A DNA stretch of 45,185 nucleotides from a virus. A model generated the notes under the pieces. That model was not told the DNA's origin, ran no database searches, and saw only the letters and a list, made by a program, of their open reading frames with translations. Positions 38,765 through 45,185 of the stretch are shown here, in pieces (positions within the stretch are counted from its first letter, which is position 1; the number at the start of each line of letters is the position of its first letter). Location of the stretch: the IMG/VR virus record IMGVR_UViG_3300043434_001104, positions 1-45,185 of that record. The stretch is one strand, 5' to 3'. Position numbers and translations under genes: made by a program.

Positions 38765-38789
38765 CATCGTTCGGAGAATGATATATTCT
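38761..38789 (+). promoter_or_regulatory. Consensus promoter abutting the split polymerase operon
   Basis: TTGACA (38761-38766), a 17-bp spacer and TATTCT (38784-38789), ending 7 nt before the ATG at 38797. The -35 overlaps the stop of the preceding nuclease gene. A leaderless transcript is predicted. Confidence 0.6.
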
Positions 38790-38796
38790 CTTGTCG

Positions 38797-39564
38797 ATGA
38801 TTCCTATTTTTACATCTCACTTCTCGATAGGAAAGAGTATTCTGACTCTTTCTCATCCAGACAAACAAACCAGCGATGGTTCTGATAGCATCTTTTCAAT
38901 CGCTAAAGAAAGCGGTTTGAAGAATCTTTTCTTGGTTGAGGAATCAATGACTGGATTCTTCGAAGCCTTTAGAATTTCTAAAGAGCTAGGCATTCAATTA
39001 CACTTCGGCTACAAATTCGTATGTTGCAACTCTGATGCCAATATCAAGTCTAATCATAAGCTTATTGCCTTTGCCAAAAATGACGCTGGTTGCAAAGCTT
39101 TGAATCAATTGTATTCTTTCATCAATACAAGTCAAAAGGGCGCTATCTCTAATGACGATCTAATCTCTCACTGGAGCGACGATCTGATGTTAGCTGTTCC
39201 TTTTTATGACTCATTTATTTTTAATAATCAAATGATTATGGGTAATTGCATTCCAAATATCGCACCGCTCAATCCAGTCTTTTTCATCGAGTCTAATGGG
39301 CTTCCATTTGATGAACTAATCAAGAAAGCTGTGCATCGTTATGCGCGAGATACTATGCCAGATGCATCAATTCAATTAGTGCAATCTATTTTCTATAAGC
39401 ACAAATCTGACTGCGATGCCTTTCAGACATATAAGATTCTCAGTGACCGCAAATTTGGCAAGCAAGCGACACTCTCTTGCCCCAACTTAGAACACTTTGG
39501 CAGCGATGAATTTTGCTGGGAACAATACGAACAAAAACTTAAAACAATAATGAACCAACCATGA
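38797..39564 (+). CDS. Detached, degenerate PHP domain of PolIII alpha
   Basis: A 255-residue protein from the ATG at 38797. It matches the N-terminal PHP domain of bacterial PolIII alpha: FTSHFSIGKSILTL at the start, then SIAKESGLKNLFLVEESMTG and FFEAFRISKELGIQLHFGYK, aligned to HxHxxxS..LTDHG...G.......GI..I.G.E. The usual PHP metal residues (HxH, DHG) are mostly gone (TSHFS, VEES), so it is probably a non-catalytic structural domain. Its stop overlaps the exonuclease start (ATGA). It starts behind a consensus promoter. Confidence 0.75.
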   Translation: MIPIFTSHFSIGKSILTLSHPDKQTSDGSDSIFSIAKESGLKNLFLVEESMTGFFEAFRISKELGIQLHFGYKFVCCNSDANIKSNHKLIAFAKNDAGCKALNQLYSFINTSQKGAISNDDLISHWSDDLMLAVPFYDSFIFNNQMIMGNCIPNIAPLNPVFFIESNGLPFDELIKKAVHRYARDTMPDASIQLVQSIFYKHKSDCDAFQTYKILSDRKFGKQATLSCPNLEHFGSDEFCWEQYEQKLKTIMNQP

Positions 39565-40190
39565 ACGACCTACTAAGATTTAAGAAAGATCAGAACTACA
39601 TTGTTTTTGATACGGAAACAGAAGGATTGAACTTGGTATACTCTAGACCTTGGCAAGCTTCTTGGGTTATTTGTCGCGGCAACAATATCATCTCTAAACA
39701 CGATCACTTTATTCGCTGGGACAATATCAACGTATCTCCTGATGCTGCCAGAATTACAGGCTTCAACAAGGAGAATTACTACAGAAAAGCAGAAGACCCA
39801 AAAGAAGTTTTCCTAAAACTAAATAAGTACTTAAGCGATCCTTCTTTTCTTGTGATTGGACAAAATCTGCTTGGTTTCGACGTTTACATGGTCAACATTT
39901 GGCGCAAACTTCTTGGTATGAATAGCGACTACTCCTATATCAATAGGATTATTGATACAAAATCAATCTCAACTGCCATCTTCAAACAGATTCTCCCCGA
40001 TAAGGAAAATTTTCTATCTTGGCAATATAAGATGCTGCATATTCGCGAGAAAGGTCTAAAAACAAACCAAGCATTCATGCTTAAATACTACGACATTCCG
40101 CACGATCCAAAACGCCTACACGATAGTCTCTACGATGTAGAGATGACTTTCGAAATCTTCAAAAAACAAATCTTTAATATTGACCTATGA
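39561..40190 (+). CDS. DEDDh 3'-5' exonuclease (proofreading)
   Basis: A 209-residue exonuclease. Motif I FDTETEGL (D and E), motif II VIGQNLLGFDVYM (D) and motif III HDSLYDVEMTFE (H and D) are all present, as in PolIII epsilon and PolC exonucleases. It should remove misincorporated nucleotides for the adjacent polymerase subunit. It starts with ATGA overlap on the PHP gene and ends with ATGA overlap on the polymerase gene, so all three are likely translated in fixed ratio. Confidence 0.9.
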   Translation: MNDLLRFKKDQNYIVFDTETEGLNLVYSRPWQASWVICRGNNIISKHDHFIRWDNINVSPDAARITGFNKENYYRKAEDPKEVFLKLNKYLSDPSFLVIGQNLLGFDVYMVNIWRKLLGMNSDYSYINRIIDTKSISTAIFKQILPDKENFLSWQYKMLHIREKGLKTNQAFMLKYYDIPHDPKRLHDSLYDVEMTFEIFKKQIFNIDL

Positions 40191-42745
40191 TTGAACAATT
40201 CTCACATTACGAATCCCCATTTCCAGCAGGGGTAAAACTTCCTAAAATCCAAATCGAAAAGCGTTATTACCAACAGCTTGGTATTTCTGATGATATTTCA
40301 AATTTTGAATTTTTGCGCCGCATTTGCTTCGAGGGAGTAAAGAAGCGTGGTATTCTTGAATATCCAAACAAAGAAAAATACTTTGAGAGGCTCAAGATGG
40401 AGCTTTCTATTTTTGAGGAGTTAGGTTTTATTGATTATGTTTTGCTGAATTGGGACATCATCAACTTCTGCCATGAAACTGGTATTCCTACGGGCGCAGG
40501 TAGAGGCTCAGCACCTGGAAGTTTGGTGCTATACGCTATTGGCGTAACTAACATCGACCCAATCAAACACGATTTATTCTTCGAACGATTTGTATCTAAA
40601 AGTCGCGCTCGCAAAATTGAACATAACGGAGAAATCTTTTTAGATGGATCTTTGCTGTGCGATGTTGATAACGACATTAGCTACGACAGACGACAAGAAG
40701 TGCTAGATTACATCAATAAAAAATACGCTGGCAAAACGTCCAAAATTCTCACGCTGAATACTTTGAGTGGCAAACTCTGCATCAAAGAGTGCGGAAAGGT
40801 CGTTAGCGAAATGTCAGAGTCTGAAGTGAATATCGTCAGCGATAGCATTCCTAAAAAATTTGGCAAAGTAGCTAAATTGGAAGTAGCCTATCAAGAAAGC
40901 GAAGCTTTCAAAGAGTTTGCGAATAACAACAAGAAAGTTTATCGCATTGCCAAAAAACTCGAAGGCTTGAATAAAAATGTCGGCGTTCATCCATCTGGAA
41001 TCGCTATTAGCTATTACCCTTTGGAAGAAGTGATGCCCGTGCAAAACACTGGAGAAGAGGCTTTGGTTTCTGGATACGACATGAACAATGTCGCAGAATT
41101 GATGGTTAAGTTCGATATTCTTGGTCTGCGCACGTTATCTGTTGTCAATGATGTTTGCAAGCAGATTGGCTTGAATGCTCACGATATTGATGTTGAGCAT
41201 CCATCTATTTATGCAGCGCTGCAAACTCTTCAAGCTCCCAAAGGACTCTTCCAGATCGAGGCTGATACAAACTTCAAAGTAGCTCAGAAAGTTGCACCTC
41301 AAAATCTAGAGCAGCTTTCTGCTGTGGTGGCTATTGCAAGACCTGGGGCATTAGACTTCTTGGATAAGTATGCAGAATACGTGAGAACAGGAGAGTCGCA
41401 ATCTATTCACCCGTTCTTTGACGATGTATTGTCCTATACTGGTAACATTCCTTTGTTTCAAGAGCAGTTGATGAAGATGGCTGTAAAAGTAGGATTCAAC
41501 CTAGACGAAGCTGAACAGCTCCGTCGAATCGTCGGCAAGAAAAAAGTCGATAAGATGGCAGAATGGAAAGATAAGATCTCTCAAAAAATCAAAGAGAATA
41601 ATCTTGATCCAGTAATCGGCGATGTGCTATGGAAAGTCGCAGAAGACTCCGCAAACTATTCGTTCAATAAGTCTCACTCGATGGCTTACGCTTATCTTGC
41701 AGCAACTACTGTTTATCTGAAATTCAACTATCCTCAGCAGTTCTTTTTGAGCCTACTAAAATTCGCGCAGTTCGAGCCTAATTCTCACGAAGAAATCCTC
41801 AAAATCTCTCAAGAGCTTTCTTCATTTGGCATCAAGCTGCTTCCGCCAAGCCTCACGAAATCTGAAATTGATTTTTCTATTGAAGGCAGTGACATTCGTT
41901 ATGGCTTGAATACAATCAAAGGAGTATCCACCAAATCGCTGGAAGCATTGCTTGAATTTCGCGAGGGAGCATTCCCAAACAAGTATGAGGTGTTCATGGC
42001 AGCAAAACAAGCTGGAGTAAATATCGGATTGGTATCTGCTTTGATTCAAGCTGGTCTATTAGATAGTTTTGTCGAAAAAGATCGCTGCCGTTTGGTATTA
42101 GAGGCTCAAACATTTAACGTGTTAACAGAAAGAGAAAAAAGAAACTTGGTAGCGCTCGGAGAAAAATACAATTACAATCTTTTGGAAAGCATTAACGATT
42201 GCGTTAAAAACCAATTGGTTGGAGACGATAACAAACCAATCTTCTCTGCAAAAAGATTCGAAACATTCAAAACAAAATATCAACCCTACCGACAAATCTA
42301 CGATCAAAATAAAAAACACATTAAATATGCAAATTGGTTCTTTGAAAGCAAGCTGCTTGGCTACAGTTATTCGCAAAACATTCGCGAAGTCTTTAAAGAT
42401 GCGAGCCAGTCTCACTTCGTATCTTCTCAAGATCTTCATTCTGTTGATAACAATACCACTGTTTGCTCTGTTGGTTTTGTCGTGGACTCTATCTCTAGGA
42501 CTAGCGCTAGCGGCAATAAGTATGCTCGTATTGACATTGCTGATGAGCGGGGCAATATATCAATGCTACTTATGGACAATTCGAGAGAAGCTAAACTCAC
42601 AAGTTTTCTCAACTCTGGTAAAAAAATTCCTAAAAAAGGAGAAGTCGTGATTGGTATTGGTCAAAAAAATAACGACATTATTATGCTTGACAAGCTCGTT
42701 CTTTTAGAGGATAAAATTTACATGAAGCTCTCTGAGCTGAAGTAA
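40187..42745 (+). CDS. PolIII alpha polymerase core
   Basis: An 852-residue C-family polymerase lacking its own PHP domain. GAGRGSAPGSLVLYAIGVTN then DPIKHDLFFERF is the hallmark palm region; DSLLCDVDND carries catalytic D159 and D161; KFDILGLRTLSVV has the third Asp. KGLFQIEADTN, IARPGALDFLDKY and SFNKSHSMAYA are further conserved palm/fingers motifs. The C-terminus includes an OB fold (VGFVVDSISRTSASGNKYAR then IDIADERGN). E. coli DnaE is 1,160 residues, the difference being the missing PHP and part of the tail. The phage carries its own replicative polymerase. Confidence 0.93.
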   Translation: MIEQFSHYESPFPAGVKLPKIQIEKRYYQQLGISDDISNFEFLRRICFEGVKKRGILEYPNKEKYFERLKMELSIFEELGFIDYVLLNWDIINFCHETGIPTGAGRGSAPGSLVLYAIGVTNIDPIKHDLFFERFVSKSRARKIEHNGEIFLDGSLLCDVDNDISYDRRQEVLDYINKKYAGKTSKILTLNTLSGKLCIKECGKVVSEMSESEVNIVSDSIPKKFGKVAKLEVAYQESEAFKEFANNNKKVYRIAKKLEGLNKNVGVHPSGIAISYYPLEEVMPVQNTGEEALVSGYDMNNVAELMVKFDILGLRTLSVVNDVCKQIGLNAHDIDVEHPSIYAALQTLQAPKGLFQIEADTNFKVAQKVAPQNLEQLSAVVAIARPGALDFLDKYAEYVRTGESQSIHPFFDDVLSYTGNIPLFQEQLMKMAVKVGFNLDEAEQLRRIVGKKKVDKMAEWKDKISQKIKENNLDPVIGDVLWKVAEDSANYSFNKSHSMAYAYLAATTVYLKFNYPQQFFLSLLKFAQFEPNSHEEILKISQELSSFGIKLLPPSLTKSEIDFSIEGSDIRYGLNTIKGVSTKSLEALLEFREGAFPNKYEVFMAAKQAGVNIGLVSALIQAGLLDSFVEKDRCRLVLEAQTFNVLTEREKRNLVALGEKYNYNLLESINDCVKNQLVGDDNKPIFSAKRFETFKTKYQPYRQIYDQNKKHIKYANWFFESKLLGYSYSQNIREVFKDASQSHFVSSQDLHSVDNNTTVCSVGFVVDSISRTSASGNKYARIDIADERGNISMLLMDNSREAKLTSFLNSGKKIPKKGEVVIGIGQKNNDIIMLDKLVLLEDKIYMKLSELK

Positions 42746-42746
42746 T

Positions 42747-42756
42747 AGTGTAATAA
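42747..42756 (+). promoter_or_regulatory. AGTGTAA/TAATAA motif before the unfoldase gene
   Basis: AGTGTAA (42747-42753) overlapping TAATAA (42751-42756), identical over 12 nt (GTGTAATAAATT) to the site before 28333. It ends 6 nt before the second ATG (42763). No -35 is evident. Confidence 0.4.
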
Positions 42757-42759
42757 ATT

Positions 42760-45042
42760 ATGATGGACTTAGACAAAAAAAATTGGACATTCCGAGCTTT
42801 AGAATCTTGGCAGCAAGTTACTAAGTTTGCTGCTTCTAAAAACCACAAAATGACGAACATCTATCATTTGTTTGTTTGTCTATGGGAAAACAGCAACGAA
42901 TCCTTTATTGAGTTTTTAAACAGTAAAGGTATAGAGATTTCAGACAAGGTTATTTCTTTAAGCTTTAATAAATTTGTTAAGAAATATCCAGAGTATTTTC
43001 TTACTCTTGAAATGGATGATATTGTTGAAGCTGAAATTCATAAATGCGTAGCAAATGCAACAGCTCTAGCTCACCAACAAGACAATCTTTTTATTGGAAC
43101 TGAGCATTTTATTTGGAGCGTATTGGAGACTTCCGAGAAGTTTTCAGAAATTCTTTTGCAAAACAATATTGACACAGAATATCTGAAAAAATGCATTAAA
43201 AAATTTCTTAAAAATCCAGACCTACAATTTTCTGATCCATCGAAGCTTCTTGAAGATGGTATTTTGGAAGAAGAAGACGCAGAGGAAATGGCTCAACTTT
43301 CAGAATCTCAAATCGAGCGTTTTTGCACTTCGCTTAACGAAGCGGTTCAGAAACCTGAATTTGGGATCATCTCTGGAAGAGATAAAGAAATCAACAGTCT
43401 TGAAGAAATTCTGTCGTGCAAAGTTAAGAGCAATTGCATTTTGATTGGTGAAGCTGGCACAGGAAAAACATCGGTAGTAGAGGGTCTTGCTCAGATTCTT
43501 TCTACACCAAAGTATAACGGTCCTCTAAAAAACAAAACAATCTATTCTCTTGATGTCGGAGCCTTGATTGCTGGAAGTAAATATCGTGGGCAATTTGAAG
43601 TGAGGTTCAACAAACTAATTTCGGAACTAAAAGAAGATGAAGATGCTATTTTGTTTATTGACGAAATCCATACTATTATTGGAGCTGGTGGCAAAGAAGG
43701 CTCTCCAGATTTGGCTAACCTGCTTAAACCAGCTTTGGCTCGCGGAGAAATCAAATGCATTGGAGCTACCACTTCTTCAGAATACAAAAAATACTTTGAA
43801 AAAGATCCAGCGCTCACAAGAAGATTTCATCCTCTTGACATCAAAGAGCCAGATGTAGAGCAGATGAAAGAAATTGCGGCGAAAGCTTGCCCATCGTATG
43901 AAAAGTATCATGGAGTGAAATTCTCCAAAAAGCTTTTGAATTTATCTATCGAAATGTGCGAAACTTATCTTCCACACAAAAAATTCATCGACAAAGCTTT
44001 TGATGTAATTGATCGAACTTTTGCAAAGGCAAAAATGAGAACTTCTCAAGAAGAATCAACAGATAAAGCTGTACGAGTTGATGATCTTCTTTATGTTGTT
44101 TCAGAATTGTCGGGAGTGAGCTTTGAAGTCTTAGAAAAAAATCTAAACAAAAAATTCTCTGATATTCCAGAGAACTTCAAAAAAGAAATCTTTGGACAAG
44201 ACAAAGCCGTCGATAAAATTTACAACTGTCTTGCTTGTGCAAAGGCTGGACTCAATTCTCCAGACCGCCCACTCTCAAGCTTCTTGTTTGTTGGTCCAAC
44301 AAGCACAGGAAAAACTCATACCGCCAAAAAGATAGCGAAAGAGTTTTTTGGCAATGATCAAAGTTATCTGCAAATTAATATGAGCGAGTATCAAGACCCC
44401 GTGTCAGTTTCTCGATTAATTGGTGCGAGTGCTGGATATGTTGGTTTCGACGAGGGAGGAGTTCTCACTGAATTTGTTCGTAAAAACCCAAACAGTCTTA
44501 TTTTGTTTGACGAGATTGAAAAAGGAAGCTTTTCAGTATTGAATCTATTGCTTCAAATTCTAGACGAAGGTAAACTTAGAGATTCTTTTGGAAGAGACAT
44601 TGACTTCAAAAAAACCATCATTGTATTGACTAGCAATATTGGCGCACAAGAGGCAGCTAAGCCGTTTATGGGCTTTATATCTAATTCAAATGATTCTAAT
44701 CAAACATTTTTGAGTTCACTCAACCAAGCGCTATCTCCAGAAATGAGATCTCGCATTGATGAGATTGTTGTATTTGAGAAAATGAATGAAGAGTCACTAG
44801 AAAAACTGTTCAATCAATATCTCCAAGATTTATTGCAGAAAGCAGAAAAAAAAGGAATTAAAATTAACTGTGAACTCTCCATCCGCGATTTGGCAAGTGA
44901 TTTTAGAAACATGCACGCTCGCGAAATTAAAAATCTTCTTCGCAATAAGATTCAAACTCCGCTGGCTCATAAGATCGCTTCGGGCAAAAAAATCAACAAA
45001 TTGACAATAAAAGTTGTTGACAAAGAAGTTATTCTAGTTTAG
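42760..45042 (+). CDS. ClpA/ClpC-like AAA+ unfoldase
   Basis: A 760-residue double-ring unfoldase. N-terminal Clp N-domain repeats (about 1-160; for example LFIGTEHFIWSVL). D1: Walker A GEAGTGKTS (230-238) and Walker B ILFIDEIHT; D2: Walker A GPTSTGKTHT (from 512), Walker B LILFDEIEK. There is no inserted coiled-coil M domain, so it is ClpA-type rather than ClpB. The D2 loop contains MGF (637-639) where ClpA/ClpX/ClpC carry their IGL/IGF-type ClpP-docking tripeptide. Two start ATGs (42760, 42763) exist; the second is 6 nt from TAATAA. It could hijack host ClpP or remodel phage complexes. Confidence 0.9.
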   Translation: MMDLDKKNWTFRALESWQQVTKFAASKNHKMTNIYHLFVCLWENSNESFIEFLNSKGIEISDKVISLSFNKFVKKYPEYFLTLEMDDIVEAEIHKCVANATALAHQQDNLFIGTEHFIWSVLETSEKFSEILLQNNIDTEYLKKCIKKFLKNPDLQFSDPSKLLEDGILEEEDAEEMAQLSESQIERFCTSLNEAVQKPEFGIISGRDKEINSLEEILSCKVKSNCILIGEAGTGKTSVVEGLAQILSTPKYNGPLKNKTIYSLDVGALIAGSKYRGQFEVRFNKLISELKEDEDAILFIDEIHTIIGAGGKEGSPDLANLLKPALARGEIKCIGATTSSEYKKYFEKDPALTRRFHPLDIKEPDVEQMKEIAAKACPSYEKYHGVKFSKKLLNLSIEMCETYLPHKKFIDKAFDVIDRTFAKAKMRTSQEESTDKAVRVDDLLYVVSELSGVSFEVLEKNLNKKFSDIPENFKKEIFGQDKAVDKIYNCLACAKAGLNSPDRPLSSFLFVGPTSTGKTHTAKKIAKEFFGNDQSYLQINMSEYQDPVSVSRLIGASAGYVGFDEGGVLTEFVRKNPNSLILFDEIEKGSFSVLNLLLQILDEGKLRDSFGRDIDFKKTIIVLTSNIGAQEAAKPFMGFISNSNDSNQTFLSSLNQALSPEMRSRIDEIVVFEKMNEESLEKLFNQYLQDLLQKAEKKGIKINCELSIRDLASDFRNMHAREIKNLLRNKIQTPLAHKIASGKKINKLTIKVVDKEVILV

Positions 45043-45045
45043 TAT
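45017..45045 (+). promoter_or_regulatory. Promoter at the end of the unfoldase gene
   Basis: TTGACA (45017-45022), a 17-bp spacer and TAGTAT (45040-45045), ending 9 nt before the ATG at 45055 (or TATATC 6 nt before, with a 20-bp spacer). It lies inside the unfoldase 3' end and drives the next gene. Confidence 0.5.
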
Positions 45046-45054
45046 ATCGGTGTT

Positions 45055-45185
45055 ATGAGTAAATCAATTAATGAAAAAGCAGTAAAAGCAATGAAAGAAA
45101 GCCGTGGCCGTTTCTTTGGCATGTATCTTAACAGCGGCGAAGTATTCAACGCTCAGTTCCGAAAAGAGACTCCGCAAACAGTAAT
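45055..45185 (+). CDS. Unknown protein, 3' truncated by the window end
   Basis: The ORF starts MSKSINEKAVKAMKESRGRF and continues FGMYLNSGEVFNAQFRKETP to the right edge. The beta-strand pattern GRFFGMYLNSGEVFNAQF suggests a small beta barrel fold. No family is assigned. Its start is directly preceded by a TTGACA-containing promoter within the unfoldase gene, and no Shine-Dalgarno is present. Confidence 0.55.
   Translation, partial: MSKSINEKAVKAMKESRGRFFGMYLNSGEVFNAQFRKETPQTV

Noticed and set aside
42760-45042. ClpB disaggregase identity
   Set aside because: There is no coiled-coil M domain between D1 and D2, and the D2 loop has a ClpP-docking-like MGF, so ClpA/ClpC type fits better.
1-45185. 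tRNA or rRNA genes
   Set aside because: No cloverleaf or conserved TPsiC-like pattern was found in the few non-coding gaps; all gaps except 25304-25591 are too short.

Overview
The window is part of the genome of a tailed dsDNA bacteriophage, most likely a large siphovirus. It holds a head module, a neck and tail-tube block, a 2,871-residue tape measure gene, lambda gpM-like tail-tip genes, and a self-sufficient replication and nucleotide module. The DNA is AT-rich and genes are packed with ATGA, TAATG or short overlaps. Almost no start codon has a Shine-Dalgarno sequence. No portal, terminase, integrase or lysis genes are visible, and no tRNA genes were recognised. The host cannot be named. 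TTGACA/TATAAT-type promoters argue for an ordinary sigma-70 host. The missing Shine-Dalgarno sites and promoters placed directly on start codons suggest frequent leaderless translation.

Layout. 1-4037 (+) carries the end of a protease/scaffold gene, a probable decoration protein, the major capsid protein (followed by two terminator hairpins) and two small head or connector genes. A bidirectional terminator (about 4054-4085) separates these from 4105-7181 (-), which has three neck/tail-completion-like genes and the tail tube. This order is normal for siphoviruses, but the block is flipped relative to its neighbours. 7223-20741 (+) has a small gene, two probable tail assembly chaperones, the giant tape measure protein, and two more tail-tube paralogues flanking a duplicated gpM-like minor tail protein. 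20745-25303 (-) is an operon read from a strong promoter at 25338. It encodes an unknown protein, dUTPase, an inserted HNH endonuclease, dNMP kinase, a sigma-like factor, SSB, a glycosyltransferase and an FmdB-like protein. 25304-25591 is a repeat-rich divergent intergenic region and the best origin or control-region candidate. 25592-45185 (+) holds class I ribonucleotide reductase, a conserved phage protein, a sugar/glycosyltransferase island, an intein-containing RecA/UvsX-like recombinase, a PD-(D/E)XK endonuclease, DnaB-like helicase, TOPRIM primase, a Cas4/RecB-like nuclease, a three-gene split replicative polymerase (PHP remnant, DEDDh exonuclease, PolIII-alpha core), a ClpA/C-like unfoldase and the start of one more gene.

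How it fits together. Ribonucleotide reductase, dUTPase and dNMP kinase supply dNTPs. Helicase, primase, SSB, recombinase, split polymerase and nucleases form a phage replisome and recombination set. The sigma-like factor and two promoter-like motif families suggest staged transcription. Glycosyltransferases with GDP-mannose dehydratase could modify DNA, virion or host surface.

Most notable observations: (1) the tape measure protein contains repeated GGFxPNFA-type motifs separating inserted domains, one with a nearly complete protein-kinase signature and two with PD-(D/E)XK-like residues, which looks like enzymatic cargo built into a tape measure; (2) a class 3 (W-C-T) intein with a LAGLIDADG endonuclease splits the P-loop of the recombinase; (3) the replicative polymerase is divided into three coupled genes with a degenerate PHP domain; (4) at least six promoters lie 5-9 nt from the start codon, predicting leaderless mRNAs.
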